Notes: generated by a model not told the origin, from the letters alone. A stretch of DNA of 7,085 nucleotides from CG2-30-40-21 sp043806395 (GCA_043806395.1 JAZDHC010000220.1:1-7085), one strand, 5' to 3'. Numbered from the stretch's first letter, positions 1-6,526 are shown. A program made the numbers and translations.

Positions 1-111
1 TCCTTACCTTACCTACCCGGAAAAACAATAAAAACAATCCTGTGAAAAATTAAAAATCTGTAGTGCCAAAACCAGCTTTTCTTAAGTTGTAACCCATTGA
101 TTTGGAATAAC
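1..111. other. Left-edge non-coding stretch
   Basis: No supportable gene lies here. On the minus strand it follows the stop codon of the GHKL ATPase ORF. All three forward frames of the leftward strand were read, and none continues a recognisable GHKL protein. A weak 7-bp AT-only inverted repeat (TTAAGTT at 82-88, AACTTAA at 109-115) spans the stop codon, but it lacks the GC stem and T-tract of an intrinsic terminator. The first bases carry a short CCTTA tandem; read leftward it is an AAGGTAAGG purine run that could be the ribosome binding site of a gene outside the window. Confidence 0.5.
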
Positions 112-693
112 TTAATTTTTAGAGTCGCGAAGTTGGGTTAATTCTTTTTTTAGAATACCAATGCTTTTAGAATCCCACTCTTCGATGCTTATGTTTTCAA
201 TTATTAATTCTGTCCCGTGTTTTTTTGCGATGGTTTTTCTTTCAACCGGAAATTCTATTTTATCCAGAAAGGTATCCTTTTCAAAAACACTCCAATCCAC
301 CATAATTATAGCAGTCTCTCCTTCTATATCCGTAGTTTCGAGGGTAAGTATTTTTCCGAGTTTTGAGCCAGCCAGCCTTCCAATACCTTTTTCCCCGAGC
401 ATTACCCTGCCCTGCGGACTTATTCTTCTTTTGACCTTATCTATTGTGCCCGGTATCATCCATCTATCGATTACCGTTGAATAATCCATCCCGTGGCCGT
501 CATCTGAAATTATTATACAGGCTTTATCAGGGTTATATAGGTGTTTAAATTCAATATTTACCTTTCGGGCATCCGCATCATATCCATTTTTTACCAGTTC
601 AATAACCGCTGCATAAGCATCTTTTATCAGTTCATCACCCAGTGTCCTGATTATTCTTGCCATTGGTCTGAAGATAAGAGAATCATTCTTCAT
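112..693 (-). CDS. Short GHKL (Hsp90/MutL-like) ATPase, probably C-terminally truncated
   Basis: The 193-aa product is essentially one complete GHKL ATP-binding domain. Visible motifs are the N-box (E32, N36, D39 in ELVKNGYDADA), the G1 box DDGHGM at 64-69, the glycine-rich G2 lid GEKGIGRLAGS at 100-110, and the GT of the last nucleotide-contacting strand at 160-161. The protein ends about 30 residues later, where relatives in restriction-type loci (the MutL/MORC-like ATPases linked to DNA methylases) normally continue with a transducer domain and a long C-terminal region. I infer truncation, though a minimal stand-alone ATPase is possible. The start is well supported: AAGGAG at 702-707 is 8 nt upstream, and the ATG overlaps the methyltransferase stop by 4 bp (ATGA), implying translational coupling. 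ATP-driven conformational change in a DNA modification or restriction system is the likely role. Confidence 0.8.
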   Translation of the reverse strand: MKNDSLIFRPMARIIRTLGDELIKDAYAAVIELVKNGYDADARKVNIEFKHLYNPDKACIIISDDGHGMDYSTVIDRWMIPGTIDKVKRRISPQGRVMLGEKGIGRLAGSKLGKILTLETTDIEGETAIIMVDWSVFEKDTFLDKIEFPVERKTIAKKHGTELIIENISIEEWDSKSIGILKKELTQLRDSKN

Positions 694-2018
694 GGTAGTA
701 ACTCCTTAATATTTCCAGCAATCTTTTCAGCCATTAGTGGAGGTACAGCATTTCCAACCTGAGTATATTGTGCTGTCCTGGGGCCTTCAAACTTATAATT
801 ATCCGGAAATGATTGAATCCTGGCCGCCTCTCTTACGGTAAGAGAACGAAGTTGTCTTATATCGGGATGAATATTATAATGTCCGTCTCTGGCAATATGT
901 GCCACGATAGTATGGGGGATATTGCTCCACCAGTGCACCTTAAATCTATCTTTGAAATTCTTCTCATTTTTATGTCTCTTTAAGCTTTCCGGCAAATCAC
1001 TATATTTTAACTGTCTTCCGCTGGCAGCCTCATTAATCGCCTTCTTATAGATTTCTCGATCATACCCTGTTAATGATCTTGCCATGTGGTTCAGAACACC
1101 TATATTCTCATCACGCATCTTTCTCTGGAAATGACTCAAGTTATTCACTCCCGGATAATTTGATGGCAACTGGTTATGTCCCTCTCCTGGAATTAAAAAT
1201 GGTAGATCTGAAATCGCATTAAAAGTGGTAAAGTCCTCTTCAGAAATATCGGTGCCAACAGGAAATTCAGGATAATCAATATTCAGTTCCTTTTTGCTGC
1301 CAAACAATATCATCCTTTTTCTGGATTGATAGACACCAAAATTTTTACTGTTGAGGATATTATCGTGCAGTTTTTCATTATGTCCGGGGTAAAAATTATA
1401 CCCGGCATCTACAAATTCCTTCTGAATCATTTGAAATATCTCCCCATTTCTGGCGGTTATGATTCCGGGAACATTTTCAAAAATGAGAATATCCGGTTGA
1501 AAATATTTAACCACATCAAAATAGTAACGAAAGAGAAAATTTCTTCTATCTTCAGCAACGCTATCACCCATACGATTTCTTCCAATCAGAGAGTATGCCT
1601 GACAGGGCGGACCACCAATGATTACATCCACTTTATTTGCCGAATGGAATTGCAATGATTTCTCTATTAAAGTTATTATTTCTCTGGATGATTTTGTTTT
1701 CGGTTCAATATCAGGGTTTCCGAATTCTGCATTAATGATTTCATAATTTAATACGGTTTGTAATTCCGGGTATTTGTGATAAATCGGTTTCCTGCACTCT
1801 TCGATCAGGGATGGAGAGTCCAGTTTTCTTAAATATTCATAATACATTTTGAGGTCTTTATTCTCTTTCAGGAAATGATAGATTGTTCTGGTTTTCAAAG
1901 TTTCGCATGCCCATTTTTCCTTTTCCACATGAGCAATTACTTTAAACCCTGCACATGTAAAACCTTCTCCCAATCCGCCTGCACCGGCAAATAAGTCTAT
2001 AACTATCATTTTGCTCAT
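690..2018 (-). CDS. DNA (cytosine-5-)-methyltransferase
   Basis: The 442-aa protein would transfer a methyl group from S-adenosylmethionine to C5 of cytosine in DNA. The conserved m5C-methylase motifs appear in order: motif I (AdoMet binding) DLFAGAGGLGEGF at 8-20; motif IV GGPPCQ at 135-140 with catalytic Cys139; motif VI ENVPG at 181-185; motif VIII QSRKR at 231-235; then a variable target-recognition region, a motif IX-like segment (LTVREAARIQSFPD) and motif X QVGNAVPP at 420-427. Nothing essential is missing, so it should be active. About 90 extra residues lie between motifs I and IV. The start has a strong GGAGGAG (2027-2033) 8 nt upstream. It overlaps the preceding methylase remnant by 4 bp (ATGA) and the GHKL ATPase by 4 bp. 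No cognate restriction endonuclease is visible. The target sequence cannot be read from the protein. Confidence 0.95.
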   Translation of the reverse strand: MSKMIVIDLFAGAGGLGEGFTCAGFKVIAHVEKEKWACETLKTRTIYHFLKENKDLKMYYEYLRKLDSPSLIEECRKPIYHKYPELQTVLNYEIINAEFGNPDIEPKTKSSREIITLIEKSLQFHSANKVDVIIGGPPCQAYSLIGRNRMGDSVAEDRRNFLFRYYFDVVKYFQPDILIFENVPGIITARNGEIFQMIQKEFVDAGYNFYPGHNEKLHDNILNSKNFGVYQSRKRMILFGSKKELNIDYPEFPVGTDISEEDFTTFNAISDLPFLIPGEGHNQLPSNYPGVNNLSHFQRKMRDENIGVLNHMARSLTGYDREIYKKAINEAASGRQLKYSDLPESLKRHKNEKNFKDRFKVHWWSNIPHTIVAHIARDGHYNIHPDIRQLRSLTVREAARIQSFPDNYKFEGPRTAQYTQVGNAVPPLMAEKIAGNIKELLP

Positions 2019-2927
2019 TTCACACTCTCCTCCACAATAGCAATCTCTTCTTCGGTTAGGCCGTAGAGGTTATACACCAGGCGGTCAATCTGGTGTTCTA
2101 ATTCTTTGACTTTTGATTGTTTGGTCTCGTTCTGAAGATAATCGTCATCTTTGGTAATCGCAAGAATGCGGTCAACAAGGGTGATGAAAGGCATAGGCAA
2201 TTTAAATCCCCCTCTAATTTCATGGTCAAAGTCTATAATATGCAGTATTTTCGGATAGCTCAAATTATAAACTTTACCTAACACTATATCTATCAAATCA
2301 ATCCTATCTTTTATATTACTGGTTAAAAATCTGTTATGATGACTATCAAAAACAGAAAAAAGTGAATTCATAAAATCAATCCTCATTTTATAAAGCAGGC
2401 TACTGTATTTACTGATGAGGCTTTCAGATGGTATCGGAATTTCTTCCAGAATATCGGTATTCATGTGCCTTCCATCGCTATAAAATCTCATCCAAAAGTA
2501 GAATAAAGAGGAGTTCATTAAGAGTATGATAAAATCGGCATAATTTTCTTTAACTTTAATCTGTTTTATTTCACTGCTCAAATAAGGTTTCTTATCAAAA
2601 GCATTATACCAATAATTTCCGCTTGTTCTAATCCATATTTGTTTACCTATGCCTATTACACTTTTAGCATGTCTATCGTGCTTGAATAAATCCTCAAGAA
2701 TTTTAAGATTTACATCCTCTCCAATTTTGGGAAGCCTGTGTTTTTTTGAATAATTGCTATCTTTCGGCAATAAATAATTGTCGGTGTTATTAACCTCAAT
2801 CTGGTTAATATCAGGCGTTTCTCTAAACATTCTACTGGTAAAAAACCCTATTAAGCCTGCCTTCTACCGTATACTTGGTTATCCACTCATGAACTTTTAA
2901 GTTTTTATTTTCATTATCTAAAATCAT
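2015..2927 (-). pseudogene. Target-recognition/C-terminal remnant of a TaqI/Eco57I-like adenine methylase or type IIG enzyme, frameshifted
   Basis: The main open frame, 2830 to 2015 (271 aa), resembles the C-terminal specificity half of TaqI/Eco57I-like N6-adenine methylases and type IIG enzymes. Characteristic are the segment with NYWYNAFDKKPYLSSEI, the MNSSLFYFWMRFYSDGRHMN stretch followed by EEIPIPSE, and the end IDRLVYNLYGLTEEEIAIVEE. The ATG at 2830 has no ribosome binding site. In the frame beginning at ATG 2927, a 31-codon ORF ends at a TAG just past a run of six T on the coding strand (2840-2845). Losing one T joins it in frame to TSRMFRETPD of the main ORF, giving about 303 aa. The catalytic domain with its NPPY motif is absent, so an N-terminal deletion plus a frameshift is the simplest reading. 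The region is visibly more AT-rich than ntpB. A sequencing indel in the homopolymer could explain the frameshift, but not the missing methylase domain. Confidence 0.65.
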
Positions 2928-3055
2928 TTTTTCTCACATATCTTACCTGGTACATTTCGGCACAGAATTATTTCATTACTCACCTTAAATTCTAAATCTT
3001 TCTTGCCAAACAGAATTTCTCCTCCACAAAAATCACATAATTCTTTTTCTTTCAT
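2924..3055 (-). CDS. Small YgiT-like zinc-finger ORF, incomplete
   Basis: This ORF encodes 43 aa. It has CDFCGGE at 7-13 and, near the end, NVPGKIC at 34-40. That pattern resembles YgiT-type zinc-finger antitoxin domains, which usually run CxxC ... NVPA-x-VC-x-x-CGE. Here the position of the fourth cysteine is Lys43, followed directly by the stop, so the zinc site is short of a ligand unless Cys32 serves. It starts 2 bp after the ntpB stop, with a GGGGATGA purine run inside the end of ntpB as a possible ribosome binding site. It overlaps the downstream remnant by an ATGA. A run of six A precedes the stop, so a homopolymer indel could also have cut it short. No toxin partner is adjacent. It may be a decayed antitoxin fragment; assignment is tentative. 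Confidence 0.5.
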   Translation of the reverse strand: MKEKELCDFCGGEILFGKKDLEFKVSNEIILCRNVPGKICEKK

Positions 3056-3057
3056 AA

Positions 3058-4452
3058 TCAATTTTCATCCCCACCCATATACTTATCGATATATTCATCC
3101 TTTACTCGCTTCAATTCTATTCTCGGCAGCAACCGCAGCAGTTCCCAGCCAATATTAAGTGTTTCAATAATTGTCCTGTTCTCATTTATTCCCTGGGTAA
3201 CAAATTTATCCTCAAACCCTGTGGAAAACTTTAAGAATGCCTTGTCTGCATCAGATAAAGCTGCCTCACCGAGAATAACCTTTAACTCCTCTGCCTGTTT
3301 GCCACGGGCATAAGCAGCAAACAATTGATTGGACAATCCAGCATGGTCATCCCTTGTCTTCCCTGTACCTATCCCTTTATCCCGCAATCGTGAAAGTGAA
3401 GGCAGGACATTAATTGCTGGATAGCACCCTTTGCGGTACAGATTTCTATCAAGAATTATCTGTCCCTCGGTGATGTAACCTGTCAGGTCAGGAATAGGAT
3501 GGGTTTTATCATCTTCAGGCATGGTAAGCACCGGAACAAGGGTGATTGACCCATTCTTATCCTTGATTCGTCCTGCCCGTTCATATAGCGTGGATAGATC
3601 TGTATAAAGGTAGCCTGGATAACCTCGCCTCCCTGGCACCTCTTTTCTTGCTGCAGATATTTCGCGGAGTGCTTCACAGTAATTGGTCATATCAATAAGA
3701 ATAACCAATACATTCATTTCGTGTTCAAAGGCAAGGTATTCAGCCGCAGTTAAAGCCATTCTTGGAGTAGCAATCCTCTCTATTGCCGGATCATCAGCCA
3801 GATTTATAAATAATACTGCCCGCTCTATGGCACCTGTCCGCTTAAAGTCAGAGATAAGGTAGTTTGCATCCTCAAATGGAATACCCATGGCTCCAAATAC
3901 AACGGCAAATTTCTCATCTGAAGATTCTGCATTCTGACTCAAAACCGTTGCCTGTCTGGCAATCTGAGCTGCAAGCTCAATATGTGGTAGCCCAAACCCG
4001 GAAAAGATAGGAAGTTTTTGTCCACGAACAAGGGTATTCAAGCCATCTATGGCTGATATGCCTGTCTGAATAAATTCCAGAGGATAATTGCGGCTATAAG
4101 GATTAATCGGATGTCCAGCAATATTTAATCGCTTTTCCGCAATAATTCCTGGCCCCTGGTCAATAGGATGTCCAAGCCCATCAAATATTCTGCCCAGCAT
4201 ATCCAATGACACACCAAGCTCCAACCCCTTACCTAAGAATCTGACACGGGTTTGTTGAATATTAATCCCTGTGGCACTCTCAAACAGCTGTACCAATGCC
4301 TTATCGCCACGACATTCCAATACCCTGCCCCTTCGTATCTCCCCATCTGGCATGGATAGCTCTACTAATTCCTCATACTTGACATCCTCAACATCTCCGA
4401 CCAAAACTAATGGTCCAGCAATCTCTTCAATCGTTAAGTATTCTTTGATCAT
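3058..4452 (-). CDS. ntpB: V/A-type ATP synthase subunit B
   Basis: The 464-aa protein is the non-catalytic nucleotide-site subunit that alternates with subunit A in the A3B3 head of the V/A-type rotary ATPase, on the cytoplasmic side of the membrane. It has normal family length, with a beta-barrel N-terminus (residues 1-75). Recognisable blocks include SGFGLPHIELAAQIARQA at 151-168, GIPFEDANYLISDF at 190-203, LADDPAIERI at 218-227, the long conserved stretch from MTNYCEALREISAARKEVPG to YPGYLYTDL (255-286), and TGYITEGQIILDR at 324-336. As expected for B, no classical P-loop is present. GGAG at 4461-4464 lies 8 nt before the ATG. In ordinary ntp operons A precedes and D follows this gene; here a TOPRIM gene lies 22 bp upstream and a small zinc-finger ORF 2 bp downstream. 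The ORF is intact, so it is probably functional. Confidence 0.96.
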   Translation of the reverse strand: MIKEYLTIEEIAGPLVLVGDVEDVKYEELVELSMPDGEIRRGRVLECRGDKALVQLFESATGINIQQTRVRFLGKGLELGVSLDMLGRIFDGLGHPIDQGPGIIAEKRLNIAGHPINPYSRNYPLEFIQTGISAIDGLNTLVRGQKLPIFSGFGLPHIELAAQIARQATVLSQNAESSDEKFAVVFGAMGIPFEDANYLISDFKRTGAIERAVLFINLADDPAIERIATPRMALTAAEYLAFEHEMNVLVILIDMTNYCEALREISAARKEVPGRRGYPGYLYTDLSTLYERAGRIKDKNGSITLVPVLTMPEDDKTHPIPDLTGYITEGQIILDRNLYRKGCYPAINVLPSLSRLRDKGIGTGKTRDDHAGLSNQLFAAYARGKQAEELKVILGEAALSDADKAFLKFSTGFEDKFVTQGINENRTIIETLNIGWELLRLLPRIELKRVKDEYIDKYMGGDEN

Positions 4453-4474
4453 TTATTCTTCTCCACTCGCAGAT

Positions 4475-5098
4475 TTACAATGCTTGCAAAAATTGCTTTA
4501 TATTATCAAATGCAGAGCTTTCTAAATTCCAATCACCTGCATGAGCTGCCTCTCCCAATCTTTTTTCAGGGTTTTTTCTTGAGGCAAGAAAAGCATGAAC
4601 CTTTGCCTTAGAGATAGCAACATTAACAGCAGAGGGTTCATCTGTAGGCACATGAATTCCCTTTTCGTTAAGACATTGGAAATATCCCTCAACACAAAGG
4701 ATAGCCAGATCTTCCTTGACTGATTTAAGGCAGAGATCTTCTAATGCACCGGGACAATCTTCTTCTGGCAGTATCATCACCCCTACTCTCAAGTCACCCT
4801 CTGTAGTAATTAATGGGGCTTTGGGAACAGGAAGTCCTGCCTTCCTAAGTGCATCACAAACACTCTGGAAGGCACTTGAAGGATTAGTATCTGCATCCCT
4901 TACTATTCCAAGAGAACAAAGCTGATTAAATCCTCTCTCAGTTTTAAGATGCAACAAACAATCATTGATTCCTGTTTTTCCTCCACGAGATGATATTTGG
5001 ATGTCTATAATTTTCAAATGGTTTAATAATGCACCAAAAAATTTTTCCTCATCTTTACCCTCAACCACTAATAGTTTCTTTTGCGTTCTCTCTTCCAT
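4475..5098 (-). CDS. TOPRIM protein of DUF3226 type, partner of the upstream ATPase
   Basis: The 207-aa protein has a TOPRIM-like core: VVEGKDE with the candidate metal-site Glu13, then RDADTNP with an Asp68-x-Asp70 pair. Its end, GDWNLESSAFDNIKQFL, fits the DUF3226 family as I know it. TOPRIM domains in OLD-type enzymes act as metal-dependent nucleases, so by analogy this may be the effector of a two-gene system with the AAA-type ATPase. The ATG at 5098 follows the ATPase stop by 2 bp. A TTG at 5104 in the same frame would add two residues. GGAGG is 10 nt from the ATG and only 4 nt from the TTG, so I prefer the ATG. The stop lies 22 bp before ntpB. Nuclease function is inferred; DUF3226 proteins are not well characterised. 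Confidence 0.8.
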   Translation of the reverse strand: MEERTQKKLLVVEGKDEEKFFGALLNHLKIIDIQISSRGGKTGINDCLLHLKTERGFNQLCSLGIVRDADTNPSSAFQSVCDALRKAGLPVPKAPLITTEGDLRVGVMILPEEDCPGALEDLCLKSVKEDLAILCVEGYFQCLNEKGIHVPTDEPSAVNVAISKAKVHAFLASRKNPEKRLGEAAHAGDWNLESSAFDNIKQFLQAL

Positions 5099-5100
5099 TA

Positions 5101-6171
5101 TCAACGAACCTCCAACTCATTTTCTATAGCAAAATCCAATATTTTCTGCTCCTGATGAACACTTGCAATCTTTTCATTAATCCTATCCAATCGATAGAAA
5201 GAAAAATCATCTGTTTGACTCTCAGAAAAAGCCGTATGTGCAGCAGCAATACATTCATAGCTATGAGTTGTAGCAAATATCTGGGTATTAAATCGTCTGG
5301 CAATATCTCCAATCGCTGTCCAGAGTTTTTTCAATACTGAATGATGTAGACCATTTTCCACTTCATCTATGAGTACTATGCCATTAGGGGCATTGGCAAT
5401 TGCCATAACAATGCTGCAAATTCGCACCATTCCATCCCCCATAGCAGACAGAGGCATCAATTCGCCAATACCAATATCTCCATGCAGCATTGGTATTCCA
5501 CCCCTTGTTATCAAGGCTATCCGCTGAAGTTTTGGCTCGATAATTTTGAGGGTTTCGACAAGCAAATTTTGCTGATTTTTGATTTCCATGTTGCTAAATA
5601 GATCAGCTTCTTCTGATGTTGGAATATATCTGCGTGCAGACAGAAAGTATTCAGGAAACAGTTGAAGGGGTGGAACAGGCTCAACAGAAATTCTTTGACG
5701 ATTGATGAGTAATCGATATTTCTTAATTCCTTCCTTATCCTCACATTCGTATTCAAATCCACCATACTCTGCTGATGAACGATTTATAGCCGGTGTGCTT
5801 TGATCTTCAATTATTTCTATGGGAACAAACCTTTGCGGTAGTATTCTGAAACGAAGCGATCTCTTTTCCCCTTGATCATCAACACCCTCCAATTCCACAT
5901 TTCTGGAGGTATTCAACCCAAAAAAGAGATTTGCCCAAAGAAGACTTGTAGCCTCTGATATCTTAAAGCTATTACCACCACCGAATCCCCGAAAAGCATT
6001 AACACGATTTGCTATCTGTGGATTTGACTCACCGCCATAAAGAAACAACGCCTCAAGCAAAGCAGTTTTCCCCACATTATTCAATCCTGCTATCAGATTT
6101 ACCCGCTGAATATTCTCAAGTTCTAAATCTTCAAAACAGCGAAAATTTTTCACCTTAAATGTTTTGTACAT
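5101..6171 (-). CDS. AAA/ABC-type ATPase (AAA_21/OLD-like)
   Basis: This 356-aa ATPase has the compact RecF/SMC/OLD-like layout. The N-terminal strand FKVKNFRCFEDLEL precedes a Walker A GLNNVGKT at 29-36. An ABC-signature-like LSAMGDGMVR lies at 241-250, Walker B with catalytic Glu in LIDEVENG at 267-274, and a switch histidine in ATTH ending at His303. The insert between Walker A and the signature (about 40-235) has no motif I recognise. Relatives begin close to MYKTFKVKNF, so I place the start at 6171. The frame stays open to an ATG at 6249, which would add 26 residues of unfamiliar sequence; ribosome binding sites are weak at both. The gene is followed 2 bp later by the TOPRIM ORF, a pairing like a split OLD nuclease or PARIS-type (AriA/AriB) arrangement, in which the ATPase senses phage and releases or activates the TOPRIM effector. 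Confidence 0.85.
   Translation of the reverse strand: MYKTFKVKNFRCFEDLELENIQRVNLIAGLNNVGKTALLEALFLYGGESNPQIANRVNAFRGFGGGNSFKISEATSLLWANLFFGLNTSRNVELEGVDDQGEKRSLRFRILPQRFVPIEIIEDQSTPAINRSSAEYGGFEYECEDKEGIKKYRLLINRQRISVEPVPPLQLFPEYFLSARRYIPTSEEADLFSNMEIKNQQNLLVETLKIIEPKLQRIALITRGGIPMLHGDIGIGELMPLSAMGDGMVRICSIVMAIANAPNGIVLIDEVENGLHHSVLKKLWTAIGDIARRFNTQIFATTHSYECIAAAHTAFSESQTDDFSFYRLDRINEKIASVHQEQKILDFAIENELEVR
5109..5113 (-). promoter_or_regulatory. Ribosome binding site of the TOPRIM gene
   Basis: GGAGG on the minus strand lies inside the last codons of the ATPase gene. It is 10 nt from the ATG at 5098 and 4 nt from an in-frame TTG at 5104, and is the main evidence favouring the ATG start. Its position ties translation of the TOPRIM protein to that of the ATPase. 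Confidence 0.65.
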
Positions 6172-6297
6172 AATTGTTACCCCATAACAGAGAGCGGATT
6201 TTCTAACCTGCCAAATAGGTGGTGTCACACGATAACTATCTGAGTTCATAACTACTCAAGTGATGTAATAAAGAACACAAATCACACGAATGGTCGA

Positions 6298-6311
6298 ATG
6301 CTACTAAGCAT
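6298..6311 (-). promoter_or_regulatory. Short palindrome at the leftward transcription start
   Basis: ATGCT-ACTA-AGCAT forms a 5-bp stem with a 4-nt loop and covers the start point predicted from the leftward promoter (about 6305). Next to it, CGAATGGT and CGAATGCT repeat with an 8-bp period (6287-6302). This could be an operator or a 5'-end RNA hairpin, but it is short enough to be chance. Confidence 0.3.
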
Positions 6312-6341
6312 ATTATATCATAAATAAGAATAAGATGTCAA
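6312..6341 (-). promoter_or_regulatory. Sigma70-type promoter of the ATPase-TOPRIM-ntpB unit
   Basis: On the minus strand, a perfect -35 TTGACA (6341-6336) and a perfect -10 TATAAT (6317-6312) are separated by 18 bp. Predicted transcription start is near 6305, leaving a leader of about 134 nt to the preferred ATPase start, or about 56 nt to the ATG at 6249. No gap large enough for another obvious promoter exists between this site and the GHKL stop, so it may drive all seven leftward ORFs. Confidence 0.75.
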
Positions 6342-6355
6342 TAAAAAAATAAATA

Positions 6356-6370
6356 GGTGAGGTGAGGTGA
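6356..6370. repeat. GGTGA tandem, three copies
   Basis: Three exact head-to-tail copies of GGTGA lie about 15 bp upstream of the leftward -35 box. A related AAGGTAAGG motif occurs at the opposite end of the window in reverse orientation. Function unknown. Confidence 0.6.
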
Positions 6371-6421
6371 TAAGAAATTTGATTTTTAGGGAAAACTCTG
6401 GGTAAGAGCGATAAAATCTCC

Positions 6422-6497
6422 TAAAATTTTCCACCTGTGCAATTGGAATTTACATCACAACAATAATTCGATAATATAGCACAGGTCGAAATTTTTC
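6422..6497. repeat. Imperfect 19-bp inverted repeat beside the rightward promoter
   Basis: The inner 8 bp of the arms are perfect (ACCTGTGC at 6433-6440, GCACAGGT at 6479-6486). Extended outward, the arms match at 16 of 19 positions (6422-6440 against 6479-6497). The right arm ends on the base before the -35 hexamer of the rightward promoter. It could be a repressor-binding pair, or the ends of a small 76-bp miniature element. The 38-nt interior has no recognisable content. Confidence 0.5.
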
Positions 6498-6526
6498 TTG
6501 ACTTAAGTGGTTTGATAGTGTATAAT
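6498..6526 (+). promoter_or_regulatory. Sigma70-type promoter facing the broken membrane-protein gene
   Basis: TTGACT at 6498-6503 and TATAAT at 6521-6526 are separated by exactly 17 bp, which is one mismatch from the full consensus. Predicted start is near 6533, giving a leader of about 105 nt before the ATG at 6638. Its strength suggests the downstream gene was once well expressed. Confidence 0.7.

Noticed and set aside
60..80. Leftward TTGGCAC suggesting a sigma54 -24 element
   Set aside because: The -12 GC element is missing at the required spacing, so only half of the consensus is present.
82..115. Inverted repeat TTAAGTT/AACTTAA as a terminator for the leftward unit
   Set aside because: Only seven AT pairs with a 20-nt loop and no T-tract after it; not a credible intrinsic terminator.
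5124..5765. Extra leftward frames of 62 and 82 codons inside the ATPase gene
   Set aside because: They overlap the ATPase in another frame and show no family motifs; they are shadows of the real gene.
6172..6249. N-terminal extension of the ATPase to the ATG at 6249
   Set aside because: The 26 added residues do not look like the family, which starts right before FKVKNFRCF. It is kept only as an alternative because both ribosome binding sites are weak.
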